The notes beneath the pieces were generated by a model. The model was not told the DNA's origin. It saw nothing but the letters and a program-made list of their open reading frames with translations, and did not search any database. A program made the translations under genes and the position numbers. Shown one piece after another: positions 43,099-52,600 of a stretch of 64,000 bases of DNA; position 1 is the stretch's first letter; each line of letters starts with the position of its first letter. This DNA is from Bradyrhizobium sp. CSA112. GTDB lineage: Bacteria > Pseudomonadota > Alphaproteobacteria > Rhizobiales > Xanthobacteraceae. The DNA is taken from positions 1 through 64,000 of the forward strand of contig NZ_JAACFS010000027.1 in the NCBI RefSeq assembly GCF_029051645.1, given 5' to 3'.

Positions 43099-43695
43099 AT
43101 GCAGACCCGCATCCCACGTCTTGTGTTGCTTCTCGCTGCGGCAGCGTTCTGCGGCGAGGCGCGCGCCGATACCGAGCACGATCGCCTGCGCGAGGCATTG
43201 CGCAGCGCCACCATGCAGACCCGGCAACTGGAAGACCAGCGCGCTGCCTCGCAGGCGAAACTCGCCGAGGCTGAGAAGGAAAAAGCCGCCCTGAAGGCGC
43301 AGGTCGATGCCGCCAAGGCGGAAACGCGCATGCTCGAGAAGCAGCATCGCGAGGCGGTCGACGAATTCAACCAGCGTCTCACCGAGCGCGACGAGACGCT
43401 GGAAAAATGGAAGTCAGCGTACGAAGAGGCTGCCAATGTTGCGCGTGCCAAGGATGCCGAGCGAGCCAAGTTCGAAGGCGAGGCCGCGGCGTACAAGGCG
43501 AGCACCAAGAGCTGCCAGGCCAAGAACGTGCAGCTCATCAAGGACGGCAACGAAATCTTGAAGCGATACCGTAGCCTCACCGTGGGCGACGCGTTCGTGG
43601 CAAGCGAGCCGTTGACCGGCCTTGGTCGCGTCGATGCGCAGAATTTCCTCCAGGATATTACCGACAAGCTCCTCGACCAGAAGGCGACACAATGA
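43099..43695 (+). CDS. Periplasmic coiled-coil protein
   Basis: 198 residues. The signal peptide is MQTRIPRLVLLLAAAAFCGEARA. The mature protein starts with a long charged coiled coil (about 25-130, repeated Glu/Lys/Ala/Gln with QLEDQRAASQAKLAEAEKEKAALKAQV). It ends in a short globular part containing one cysteine (KSCQAKNVQLIKDGNEILKRYRS). The C-terminal part is conserved-looking, but I cannot name a family. It begins 2 bases after the porin stop and overlaps the next gene by 4 bases. A chaperone-like or scaffold role for the exoprotein in the periplasm is plausible from shape and context only. Confidence 0.75.
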   Translation: MQTRIPRLVLLLAAAAFCGEARADTEHDRLREALRSATMQTRQLEDQRAASQAKLAEAEKEKAALKAQVDAAKAETRMLEKQHREAVDEFNQRLTERDETLEKWKSAYEEAANVARAKDAERAKFEGEAAAYKASTKSCQAKNVQLIKDGNEILKRYRSLTVGDAFVASEPLTGLGRVDAQNFLQDITDKLLDQKATQ

Positions 43696-44732
43696 ACTTC
43701 CTGATCAGAACATCCCAACCCGTCCGCATTGCCGCCATGGCCGCGGCCATCGTCTGCCTGCCGATCGGAGCGCTCGCGCAGACAGCGCCAGCGCCTCAGC
43801 GCATGGCTCCGCCACCGGCCAAGCAGAAGCCGGCGCCTCAAGCGGCCGCATCCGAAGCGCCGGCCGTCCAGACGCCAGCGACCCAGGGATTCGCTTCCGT
43901 CAAGACGTCAGGCGGTAACGATGTCGTCGCGCGGGTCGGTAATGCCAACATCTCGGCTGAAGAGCTTCGTGCCTATGTCGGCGCGCTTGGAGCGCAGGAT
44001 CAGGCGGCACTCGCTAAAGATCCCGCGCTGCTCAGCCAGACCGTGCGCATGCTGCTGGCCAACCGGCTGGTGCTGCAGGAGCTGACCGCAAAAAAATGGG
44101 ATCAACAGCCGAATGTCGCGGCGCAGCTCGATCGGGTGCGGGAGAATGCGCTGGTCGAGATCTACCTGCAATCGGTCTCGGCGCCGCCGGCCGGCTTTCC
44201 AAGCGAGGAAGACCTGCAAAAAATCTACGATGCCAACCGCGGCGCATTGCTGGTGCCACGCCAGTTCCAGCTCGCGCAGATCTTTATCGCTTCGCCGAAA
44301 GATGCCGACAAGGCGACAGAGGATAAGGCGAAAAAGAATCTGGATGAGATCCTGGGAAAACTGAAAGCGCCGGGCGCCGATTTCGCCGCGATCGCGCGAG
44401 CCGCGAGCGAGTCAAAGGACGGGGGCGATCTCGGCTGGGTTGCGGAAAACCAGATCCGGCCGGAAATCAAGGCACAGGTGATGGGGCTGGCGAAAAATGG
44501 CGTATCAGAAGCTATCCGCCTCGATGACGGCTGGCACATCCTCAAGCTGCTCGATACCAAGGCCGCCTATACCCGCACACTCCCCGAAGTCCGCGAGCAG
44601 CTCGTGCAGCAGATACGTACCGAACGGGCAACCATGATGCGGCGCGCCTACCTCGCTGAACTGCTGAAGCGCCATCCGCCGATTCTGAATGAACTCGCAC
44701 TGTCGAACCTGCTCGACAGTTCCCGTAAATAG
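43692..44732 (+). CDS. Periplasmic peptidyl-prolyl isomerase, SurA/PpiC-like
   Basis: 346 residues. A signal segment (about 12-32) and a Pro/Ala/Gln-rich region precede a SurA-N-like helical chaperone region (about 75-170, NISAEELRAYVGALGAQDQ and MLLANRLVLQELTAKKW). A single parvulin rotamase domain follows (about 185-285, VPRQFQLAQIFIA, DFAAIARAASESKDGGDLGWVAENQIRPEI, DDGWHILKLLDTK). E. coli SurA has two parvulin domains, this protein has one. In the operon it would keep the very long TpsA or the TpsB/porin barrels unfolded and competent in the periplasm. Confidence 0.92.
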   Translation: MNFLIRTSQPVRIAAMAAAIVCLPIGALAQTAPAPQRMAPPPAKQKPAPQAAASEAPAVQTPATQGFASVKTSGGNDVVARVGNANISAEELRAYVGALGAQDQAALAKDPALLSQTVRMLLANRLVLQELTAKKWDQQPNVAAQLDRVRENALVEIYLQSVSAPPAGFPSEEDLQKIYDANRGALLVPRQFQLAQIFIASPKDADKATEDKAKKNLDEILGKLKAPGADFAAIARAASESKDGGDLGWVAENQIRPEIKAQVMGLAKNGVSEAIRLDDGWHILKLLDTKAAYTRTLPEVREQLVQQIRTERATMMRRAYLAELLKRHPPILNELALSNLLDSSRK

Positions 44733-44751
44733 CTCACCAGCGGAGTCCCCA

Positions 44752-45267
44752 ATGTCCGACACCCAAATCGTCAAGCTCACTCTCGACAGTCTGCGCGATG
44801 TTCTCCAGCAGGTTGGCTATCGGGTTGAGGAAGTAACCGATCCGGTCGCAAATGTGCCGTATCTGCGGTCGGCAACCGGCGGACTTGCTTTCGACATCCG
44901 TCCGGGAAACCAGCTCGCGGACGAAGGTTTTGTCGATGTCGCGTTCACTGCGGTGCTTCAGGTCCAGGGCGAGCTTCCGCTCGCTCTGGTCAACCGCTGG
45001 AACGCGACGCGCCGCTTTGCGCGCCTGCAGCTTAGCCAGCCGTTCCTTGTCTTCTGTCTGGACGTCTCGGTGGCCGGCGGGGTAATGCCGAACCACCTTC
45101 GCGCGCAGATCGAAATCTGGGATCGTCTGGTGCAGGAGCTGATCGCGTATCTGCGCGACGAACTACGCCAGCTCTCTGCGACAAATGATGCAACCCCGCC
45201 CGTCGTACCGCAAGCACCCGAGCGCGATAGTGCGACCGAGGCGAGCGTGCCGGCCACTATCCAGTAA
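44752..45267 (+). CDS. YbjN-like protein
   Basis: 171 residues from ATG 44752 (MSDTQIVKLTLDSLRDVLQQ). It resembles the YbjN family, whose fold is like type III secretion chaperones: VLQQVGYRVEEV, a strand pair around LAFDIRPGNQ and VDVAFTAVLQVQG, then LVNRWNATRRFARLQLSQPFLVFCLDVSVAGGV. There is no signal peptide, so it is cytoplasmic. A Pro/Thr/Glu-rich tail follows. It lies 19 bases after the isomerase gene and overlaps the next start (TAATG). A chaperone role for an exported protein before translocation is an attractive guess, given the fold and neighbours. Confidence 0.75.
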   Translation: MSDTQIVKLTLDSLRDVLQQVGYRVEEVTDPVANVPYLRSATGGLAFDIRPGNQLADEGFVDVAFTAVLQVQGELPLALVNRWNATRRFARLQLSQPFLVFCLDVSVAGGVMPNHLRAQIEIWDRLVQELIAYLRDELRQLSATNDATPPVVPQAPERDSATEASVPATIQ

Positions 45268-45830
45268 TGCACATGGATCGTGATGCGAAGTCCGGGGCTG
45301 GCGCTTCCACGCGCGCTGAACGATACGTGACGCCGCCGATTGCCGTCGGCAAGCGTGTAAGCCGCGTGGCGTGGTGGAAGAGAGCATTCCACTCCGTGGC
45401 GGCGATGGCGGGCTTGATCGTTGCCGGCGCCGAGGCGAAGGCGTCGCCTGTCGCCGCGGCGAGCGGAGAATACCGATCCGCGACCGCGGTGCCGGAGGCG
45501 TGGCAGGTATTCGCAAGACAACTGCAGCAGAAGTTCGAACAGCAGCTTGCCGGCGACAGCGACGGGGCACGCCGTATCCAGGACTATCTGATGCGCCGCG
45601 GCGGAGAGGCAGATGCACCAGCTTTGAGGTTGGCGCTTCGCGCCTGGGTTCTGACCGATGGCAAAGTCAGCCGCGTTGAAGTCGACGGGATGGACGATGG
45701 CGGCGCGCGCGTCGAACTGCGCGCGTTGCTGATGGCTGGCGGCGTTGGCGCTCCGCCGCCGGAAATGCTTCAGCCCCTGCACCTGCGTCTTTCGCTTCGC
45801 GCGAAAGATCGGTCGCGGGAGGGAAAATAG
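45267..45830 (+). CDS. Small secreted TonB_C-like protein, second copy
   Basis: 187 residues. An internal hydrophobic export segment (about 35-55, AFHSVAAMAGLIVAGAEAKA) sits after a basic N-terminus. The C-terminal half matches the protein at 31027-31485: DYLMRRGGEADAPALRLALRAWVLTDGKVSRVEVDG, then GVGAPPPEMLQPLHLRLSLRAK. It resembles the TonB C-terminal fold but lacks a TonB spacer. It overlaps the YbjN-like gene by one base and ends 3 bases before the transglycosylase gene, so it is part of the long operon. Function unknown. Confidence 0.75.
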   Translation: MHMDRDAKSGAGASTRAERYVTPPIAVGKRVSRVAWWKRAFHSVAAMAGLIVAGAEAKASPVAAASGEYRSATAVPEAWQVFARQLQQKFEQQLAGDSDGARRIQDYLMRRGGEADAPALRLALRAWVLTDGKVSRVEVDGMDDGGARVELRALLMAGGVGAPPPEMLQPLHLRLSLRAKDRSREGK

Positions 45831-45833
45831 CGG

Positions 45834-46646
45834 ATGGCGGCCAGAAAGCGACTTCGATCGCCCTGCGCAGCGCGCGTTTGGCCATTAGTATCGACCGTTA
45901 TCGCGCTCGGATTGCTCGTAATCGCCTTGCCGGGGTTCGCGAGCGCGGAAACCGTTTCGGCACTCACTTCGTTTGACGATCGTTTTGCCGCCGTCGAATC
46001 ACCGGACCAGTTGCCGCAGGCGCGATCGGCCGCGCCAGCAGAGGCGCCGAAGGACCGCGCCGGCGATATCGCAAAACTGAGGGTGCCATCGAGGGCGCCC
46101 GACGGGCGTGCGCGCTATCGCGCCTTGATCGAAAAGGAAGCCGCGCAGGCCGGCCTGCCGCCGGAGGTCGCCGAGGCGGTGATGGCGGTGGAAAGCGGAT
46201 ACAATCCCGATGCCATCGGCGGCGTCGGCGAAATCGGCTTGATGCAGATATTGCCGTCGACGGCGACGATGCTCGGCTTCAGGGGTTCGCTTGCCGAGCT
46301 TGCAGTGCCCGAGACCAATATCCGCTACGGCGTGACCTATCTTGCGAAGGCGTGGCGTCTGGCCGGCGGCGATCTTTGCACGGCCGCCATGAAATATCGG
46401 GCCGGGCATGGCGAGACACGGTTTTCCGTTCTCTCCGTCAACTATTGTCACGCGGTGCGCGCAAAGCTGGCCGCGCGCGGCTTTAGCGTGACCGGCAGCG
46501 TTCCCGTCGCGACCTTCGGAGAGCCGGCCCGGGGCGGCGGCTGCGGTCGCAAATGCCTGGGCGTTTCGCGCATAGGCACCGTGAATATCGCAGCACTCAA
46601 CACGCGGCTCAGTGCGCTCGTCGTGCAGGCGCGGGCAGGGCGGTAG
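45834..46646 (+). CDS. Lytic transglycosylase (SLT family)
   Basis: 270 residues. A signal anchor (about 18-40) is followed by a linker and a soluble lytic transglycosylase domain (about 95-200). The catalytic Glu is in EAVMAVESGYNPDAIGGVGEIGLMQILPSTA, with the family GLMQ motif, and later LAKAWRLAGGDLCTAAMKYRAGHGE. It cleaves peptidoglycan between MurNAc and GlcNAc. Four cysteines in the C-terminal part suggest disulfides. Inside a two-partner-secretion operon it probably opens the cell wall locally for a very long exoprotein or for assembly of the envelope-spanning complex. Confidence 0.9.
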   Translation: MAARKRLRSPCAARVWPLVSTVIALGLLVIALPGFASAETVSALTSFDDRFAAVESPDQLPQARSAAPAEAPKDRAGDIAKLRVPSRAPDGRARYRALIEKEAAQAGLPPEVAEAVMAVESGYNPDAIGGVGEIGLMQILPSTATMLGFRGSLAELAVPETNIRYGVTYLAKAWRLAGGDLCTAAMKYRAGHGETRFSVLSVNYCHAVRAKLAARGFSVTGSVPVATFGEPARGGGCGRKCLGVSRIGTVNIAALNTRLSALVVQARAGR

Positions 46647-46658
46647 GGGGCGATCTCG

Positions 46659-47111
46659 ATGCGGCTGATCATGCTGTCGCTTGTTGCCGCGGTGGGTCTT
46701 GTCTCGCCAGGGCTGGCCGAAGAGCGCATCACGGTGCTTCCGGAAATCGTCATTGGCGGCGGCGCAGCGAATGCACCGGTCAAGCCCGAAGGACGCGCCA
46801 CGGTCCGTCCTGAAATCGTTATTGGCGGTGGCGGAGGGAATACGCCGGTCAAGCCCGACAAATGCGTCGAGGTCGAAAGCGGATCAAGCAGGGCGATGGA
46901 TTGTCTCAACCAGAAACTCAAGCGGGAGGTGGATCGTGTCAATCCGGTCATGAACCTCCCGCCGATCGATGCCCGCTCGCCGGACATCAAGACAGGCGTC
47001 GTGAACATCCCGGCTGTTCAGCAACAATACGGTCGGAATTTCGGCGTTTCGGTTGTGCCGTACCGGCCCGCGCCCCCGGTGTTCAGCGCGCCGGGGGGAC
47101 TGCATCGATAG
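46659..47111 (+). CDS. Small secreted protein with a two-fold internal repeat
   Basis: 150 residues. The signal peptide is MRLIMLSLVAAVGLVSPGLA. The mature start carries two near-perfect repeats of about 22 residues: VLPEIVIGGGAANAPVKPEG, then VRPEIVIGGGGGNTPVKPDK. Two cysteines follow (KCVEVESG and MDCLNQKL), which could form a disulfide, and then a proline-rich tail. I recognise no family. It closes the operon that starts at tpsB, 12 bases after the transglycosylase gene. The repeats look like an extended, surface-type or partner-binding segment. Confidence 0.65.
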   Translation: MRLIMLSLVAAVGLVSPGLAEERITVLPEIVIGGGAANAPVKPEGRATVRPEIVIGGGGGNTPVKPDKCVEVESGSSRAMDCLNQKLKREVDRVNPVMNLPPIDARSPDIKTGVVNIPAVQQQYGRNFGVSVVPYRPAPPVFSAPGGLHR

Positions 47112-47158
47112 TAAGACCGATCCAGGGTCCCAGCGTCGAGCGATTTTCGGCGTGACAC

Positions 47159-47223
47159 GTGAATGTAACACGCGCTCCGTAAGGTTCTCAGTCTGGACCA
47201 TGATCGTCGTCTTGTGAATGTAA
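47159..47223 (+). promoter_or_regulatory. Direct repeat GTGAATGTAA x2 upstream of cassette 2
   Basis: GTGAATGTAA occurs at 47159-47168 and again at 47214-47223, and GAATGTAA recurs at 49554-49561 upstream of the exoprotein gene. A similar GTGAAACTGTAA lies at 61482-61493 before cassette 3. These could be promoter elements for the ECF sigma factors or regulator sites. The second copy ends 9 bases before the GTG start of the STN gene. Confidence 0.3.
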
Positions 47224-47232
47224 GGATGCGCT

Positions 47233-47913
47233 GTGATACCGGATGCGCTAGTGGCCGCGCAAAGCCGGAGCGTTCGGTTATGCCGTGCGCTGCTATTTGG
47301 AGTCGGACTGGCGCTGCCGGGTCACGATGCGGTTTCGCAGACACGAAGTCCGATCCAGTTCGCGATTGCCGCCCAGCCGCTTGCGGCCGCACTCGATACC
47401 TACAGCGTCATATCCGGCCTCGAACTTTACTACGATGGCGACCTGGCAGTTGGGCGGCGTTCCCACGCCGTGGAGGGGCGACTTGTACCGGAAGCCGCAT
47501 TGCGGGAGTTGCTGACCGGAAGTGGTCTCGTTGCACGAGCGACCGGTCCCAACAGCTTTACCATCACACCTGGTCCTTCGCGCCTCGCCAGTGCAAGCCA
47601 TCAGTCGTACTTTGCGACGATCCAGGCGCGGGTGTCGCAGGTATTGTGCGCGCATGCCGAAACCCGGCCAGGCAGCGCTGATCTTCTGCTTCAGTTGTGG
47701 ATTGCGTCCACGGGAACGGTACAGCGCGCACAATTGCTCGATGCGCCGAGCGGTGACATGCGCGAGAATGCATTTGCCGCGGCGTTGCGCGGAGTGTCCA
47801 TTGGCGCTGCGCCCCCCGCGGAGCTGCCGCAACCCATCACAATGGCGATTTTCGCGCGGACAAGCGGCGAGCCGACCGGCTGCGGCGGTGTTACGACAAC
47901 GGCGGCGCGTTAG
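47233..47913 (+). CDS. STN-TonB_C periplasmic signalling protein (cassette 2)
   Basis: 226 residues from a GTG start. The export segment is at about 15-37 (LCRALLFGVGLALPGHDAVSQ). The STN domain is at about 41-112 (IQFAIAAQPLAAALDTYSVISGLELYYDGDLAVGRRSHAVEGRL...TGSGLVARATGPNSFTI). The C-terminal TonB_C-like domain is at about 130-215 (LLLQLWIASTGTVQRAQLLDAPSGD...PPAELPQPITMAI). There is no plug or barrel. It is the predicted signal input to the FecR at 48500, and it lies 20 bases before the sigma gene. It is the counterpart of the proteins at 31713 and 61581. Confidence 0.87.
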   Translation: MIPDALVAAQSRSVRLCRALLFGVGLALPGHDAVSQTRSPIQFAIAAQPLAAALDTYSVISGLELYYDGDLAVGRRSHAVEGRLVPEAALRELLTGSGLVARATGPNSFTITPGPSRLASASHQSYFATIQARVSQVLCAHAETRPGSADLLLQLWIASTGTVQRAQLLDAPSGDMRENAFAAALRGVSIGAAPPAELPQPITMAIFARTSGEPTGCGGVTTTAAR

Positions 47914-47933
47914 ATGCACCGGATGCGTCGCCC

Positions 47934-48500
47934 ATGAACAGTTCGAATCGCGACACGCTGCGGCGGTTCTTTTTGCTCGGCTATGACGAACTGCGGGCGC
48001 GATTGACGCGGCGTTTTGGATCTGTCGAGCTTGCCAGCGATGTGCTGCATGAGACTTGGCTGCGGCTTGAGAACGCAGCTCCAGCCGACGTCGTTCGCAG
48101 TCCAAGGAATTATCTGCTGCAAATGGCGGCGAATGTCGCCTTGAAGCGTCTGAGATCAGAGAACAGTTTTGTCACGCTCACGGATGCCAAATTGGCGATT
48201 GGCATCATCGACGATACGCCTGATCCCGAGTGCTCCGCGATGGCGCGTTCCGAGGTCGCAGCGCTTGCAAGGGCATTGTCGGAGTTGACGCCGCGCCGCC
48301 GCGATATCCTGCTGGCATCGCGCCTCGAGGGTGTTCAGCTTTGGGCGATAGCCGAGCGTTTCGGCGTCTCGCAGCGTCTTGTCGAGATTGAACTCAAACA
48401 CGCACTCGCCCATTGCGCGTTGCGCGTTGGACGAAATGTCACAAGAAGATTCGGTCCCAGGCTGCCGAAAGGATCTCAGACCGACGGGGATCCCGACTGA
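47934..48500 (+). CDS. ECF sigma factor, FecI-like (cassette 2)
   Basis: 188 residues. Region 2 contains SVELASDVLHETWLRLENAAP and NYLLQMAANVALKRLR. Region 4 contains LSELTPRRRDILLASRLEGVQLWAIAERFGVSQRLVEIELKHAL. The tail has AHCALRVGRNVTRRFGPRLPK, like the cassette 3 factor. Its stop overlaps the fecR start (TGATG). It is probably released when FecR receives the signal from the STN protein. The likely target is the exoprotein gene downstream and possibly the tps-exb operon. Confidence 0.93.
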   Translation: MNSSNRDTLRRFFLLGYDELRARLTRRFGSVELASDVLHETWLRLENAAPADVVRSPRNYLLQMAANVALKRLRSENSFVTLTDAKLAIGIIDDTPDPECSAMARSEVAALARALSELTPRRRDILLASRLEGVQLWAIAERFGVSQRLVEIELKHALAHCALRVGRNVTRRFGPRLPKGSQTDGDPD

Positions 48501-49519
48501 TGTGTTCTGCAAGACCGGGTTCTGACGACATTGGATATGCGATGGCTGGAGATATTCCCGAGCATCCAGCGGTTTTCCTGACAAGAATGGACCGTGAGGC
48601 GCACGATTGGGTGGTGCGTTTCGCTGTCTGCAATGCCAGCCCAGCCGATCTTGATGCTTTCAAGGAATGGTCGGCGCAGGCCGGTTATGCCGAGGCGTTC
48701 GCGCGTGCCTGCCGGCTTTGGGAGGCTGTCGGACCGGCAGCCGAGCACATGGCCGGCGCCGATGCTCCTGAACAGAAGGTCCAAATTGGGCGTCGCGCAT
48801 TTATGGGCGGCGCGCTTGCTGCGTCCGCGGCCGCTATAGCTTACGTTGGCGCACGATCGCCGCTCGGCCTTTGGCCGTCATTGTCCGAGCTTGTGGCCGA
48901 CTATCGGACCGCGCCCGGCGAGCAGCGCAGGATCGTGCTTGCCGGAGGTCCGTCGATTGAGCTGAATACCCGCACGAGCATCGCCCTCAAAGCCTCGTCT
49001 GATGGCGGCGCAGAACGTATAGAGCTGCTTGACGGCGAAGCGGCCATCGTTACGCGTCCCGAATTGCGTCGCGCCGTCGAGGTGATCGCTGGAGATGGCC
49101 GCGTCACCGCGACCGATGCTGCCTTCAATATGCGCTATGAACGCGACACCGTTTGCACGACGTGCATCGTGGGCGCGGTCGAGGTTGCCGTCGGGAAGCG
49201 CTCAGTCAATCTTCGTCCCGGCACGCAGGTCATGTACTCCGGCGGTGGGCTCGGTGCAGCTACGACGGTGGATGTTGGTGTCGTAACCGCCTGGAAAGAC
49301 GGCATTCTGGTGTTTCGGTCGACGCCGCTGGCGGATGCCGTCGCGGAGATCAACCGCTATCGGTCCGGTCGGATCATCGTGACCAATGCCGCGCTCGGGC
49401 GTCGGTTGTTCAACGCGCGATTCCCGATTGCAAACGTCGATGGTGTTGTTGCCCAGATCCAGCAGGTTTTCGGTGCATCTGTCACAGCTCTGCCCGGCGG
49501 TATCGTGCTGCTGGGCTGA
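48500..49519 (+). CDS. FecR-type anti-sigma factor (cassette 2)
   Basis: 339 residues. The N-terminal sigma-binding region (DREAHDWVVRFAVCNASPADLDAFKEWS...FARACRLWE) is followed by RRAFMGGALAASAAAIAYVGA starting at Arg98-Arg99, a Tat-like signal-anchor. The periplasmic FecR domain (LVADYRTAPGEQRRIVLAGGPSIELNTRTSIA, LLDGEAAIV) and a C-terminal STN-like domain (FRSTPLADAVAEINRYRSGRIIVTN...LPGGIVLLG) follow. The ATG at 48500 overlaps the sigma stop; an in-frame start further upstream would overlap the sigma gene by 88 bases and is unlikely. The 174-base gap to the exoprotein gene probably holds a promoter. Confidence 0.92.
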   Translation: MCSARPGSDDIGYAMAGDIPEHPAVFLTRMDREAHDWVVRFAVCNASPADLDAFKEWSAQAGYAEAFARACRLWEAVGPAAEHMAGADAPEQKVQIGRRAFMGGALAASAAAIAYVGARSPLGLWPSLSELVADYRTAPGEQRRIVLAGGPSIELNTRTSIALKASSDGGAERIELLDGEAAIVTRPELRRAVEVIAGDGRVTATDAAFNMRYERDTVCTTCIVGAVEVAVGKRSVNLRPGTQVMYSGGGLGAATTVDVGVVTAWKDGILVFRSTPLADAVAEINRYRSGRIIVTNAALGRRLFNARFPIANVDGVVAQIQQVFGASVTALPGGIVLLG

Positions 49520-49693
49520 TCGGGCGTGGCAAGTCGATATTCGAAGTACGGAAGAATGTAAGCGGGCTGAAACTGCAGAAGGTCAGGATTTTTTTTCGGT
49601 GCCGGCCTTCGAGAGGGATCTAAGCAGAGGTCGCGGCACCAGGACGGTGATTGCGATCGCTGCCATCCCTTGGTCCCCGCGCGAGTGTCCCTG

Positions 49694-52600
49694 ATGTCCC
49701 ACAACCCGTCTTCCGCCCGCACTCGCTTGTTCCTGCATCGGGCCTTGCTCGCGAGTGTCAGCATGGCGGCGCTGCTGGCCGGTCCGCAGGCTTACGGGCG
49801 TCCGTTGGGTGGAAATACGCCGATGCCGTCGCAGGCAGCGCAATCGGCATCGCAAGAGGCGTCGCGGGCCGCGCAGCAGGCGGCTAATTCGCTCAGGCGG
49901 GCCACGCAATCCATTCAGGCCATGCAGGCGGCGCAGCAGGCCGCCCGTAATCTCGCTCGGACCGCGCCAAGCACCGTGCAAAACGGCCTGCAGACCGGTG
50001 GTCTGGTGGTGATGCCGAACGCGACGCCAGGCGCGACCAACGGCGGTGCAGGATTATGGCGGGGCGCCAATCTGCCGACCGAGGCGAAGAATGGAGGTCG
50101 CACCCAGGTCACGGTCAAGCAGAACCAGCAGAAGGCGATCCTGACCTGGAAGGAATTCAACGTCGGCCGTGAGACGGATCTTTATTTCGACCAGCGCGCC
50201 GGCGGTGCTGATGCCAAGAACTGGATCGCGCTGAACCGTGTGGATCCCAGCGCCGCTCCGAGCCAGATCCTCGGCTCCATCAAGGCCGAGGGGCAGGTCT
50301 ACGTCATCAACCGCAACGGCATCGTCTTTGGTGGCGCGAGCCAGGTCAACGTCCATACGCTGGTTGCTTCGAGCTTGAGTCTTTCCAATGCGCAGTTCAT
50401 GGCGGGGATCAACAAGGAGCTCTATGTTTTCAACGATGGGTCCGGCAATGGCATCATCGCGATGCCCCAATTCGGCTATCTCGGACAGCAGAAACCCGTA
50501 GACGGTAAAGCCATCACCGACCCCGCCCAGATACCGCGCACGGTGATCGGCGATGCGTCGGGTGATGTGCGGGTGGAGGGCGGCGCGCAGATTACGACAG
50601 CGAGCGGCGGCAAGGCGATGCTGTTCGCGCCGCGCGTCGTCAATTCAGGGCAGATTTTGGCGCCGGATGGCCAGGTGATCATGGCTGCCGGCGAGCAGAT
50701 CTATCTCAGGACCAGCACCGCGTGGCCTGATCCCGTTACCAGCAAGAGCACTTTTCGCGGCCTTGATGTCGCGGCGTCATCGCCAATGCCCTGGATGTTC
50801 TCCTATGCTCAAGGGGCGCTTGAGAACGATGACTTCAGTCGAGATGTAAAAAATATTGTTTTTGCCGAGATGGAGACGCGCGCGGCCTCCATCGGTTATC
50901 GCGTGGTGAACAACGGCATCGTCCAGGCCGATCATGGCAACATCACCCTGACCGCCCGCGATGTCTTCCAGAATGGCGCGCTGCTGGCGTCGACTGCGCT
51001 CAACAACCGTGACGGCTCAATCCGCCTGCAAGGCTTTGGCCAGGGCATGGGATGTTATTCGAGTTCGTTCTGCGATCCGTCCGCTGGAATTTTGTGGTAC
51101 TGGAGGACTGGCACGGTGACGTTGGCGCCGGGCAGTGTGACGGCAGTCATGCCGGATCTTTCCGATACCAGCGAGATCGAGCTGACATCGACGGGCACGC
51201 GCTATAGACCGGGCCGCGTCGAATTGCGCGGCAATCTCATCAATATCGAACGCGAAGCGAACGTCATTGCTCCCGCCGGCACCATCAGCGCGGTGGCGAG
51301 CACCGATGGGTGGGCTACCGATGAGCCCATCTCCGGTGAGAAAAAGCACGATGGCAGCCGGATCCATATCGGGGAGGACGCCTATCTCAGCGTTGCCGGA
51401 TTGCAGGACATTTTGATCGCGATGGAGCGCAATGTCGTTGAAGCCGAGTTGCGCATCAACGAGCTACGCGATTCACCGCTCTTCAAGGATTCCTGGCTGC
51501 GAGGACAGAAGATCTATGTTGATCGGCGCGCGAGCGGGACGTTTTCCGATGGTCTGATGTCCGGTGTGCGATGGCTGACAGACGAGAACGGCAATTACAT
51601 TCCTGGAGCCTGGCAGGGAACGCCGCTTGCCGATGTGTCGGCGTGGGTCGGTGTGGGCAAGACAAATGTCGCCGAACTGTCGACGCAGGGCGGTTCGATC
51701 ACCCTGAAGTCGGCCGGCTCACTGATCACGCGGCCGGGCTCGCTCCTCGATGTCTCGGGCGGCTCTGTTCGCTATACGGATGGCTGGATCAAAACGACCA
51801 GGCTGATCGGCGCCGATGGGCGCATCTACGACATCGGACAAGCCAGACCCGATCAGGCCTACGTGGCTTTCGCCGGCGGCTTCACCCGCTCGCACGACCG
51901 CTGGGACATCACAGAGACCTGGACGAGCCCGCTCGGCAGGACGGGCGGTCGCTACGAGCGCGGCTACACGGAGGGCCGCAAGGCCGGTTCCATCCAGTTC
52001 TATGCGGCCCAAGGCGTCGTGCTCGAAGGCAGCTATTGGGGCGGCACCGTCGTTGGCGAGCGCCAGGCCGCCTCGGGCAAGCTGGCGCAGGCTGGTACAC
52101 TGGCTTTTGGCGACAACGGCGATGATGCAAAGCAATGGTTGCTTGGCAACCTGATCATATCGAACAGCCCAGTTCAATTGCCGGCAGACTTCAGCGCGAC
52201 CACGCCGCTCACATCTTTCTGGTATAGCGGCACCAGCGACCCTTCAACGAACGACGACTCATTCCTGCGCCGCACGACCTATCTCGATCCCGATGCTCTG
52301 GGTGCGGCGGGCTTCGGCAAGATTGACCTTTATGTCTCGAAGAGCTTCACGCTCGAGAAGGGCACGGCCCTCGAGCTGGCGCCGGGCAGCTCGTTTACGG
52401 TTCAAGCCAACACCGTGAACGCCTACACCCAGGATTTCAGGGTCGACGGCGTCATCCGCGCCGCCGGCGGCAGCGTCAAGCTCAATCTGGCGGAGAACGT
52501 GTATTTTGGCTCCGGCGCCGCCATCGACGTCAGCGGTCAATGGGTCAATCAACGGACGGACGCCGCAACGTTATCGGCGCCGGTCATCGGCGGCGGCAGC

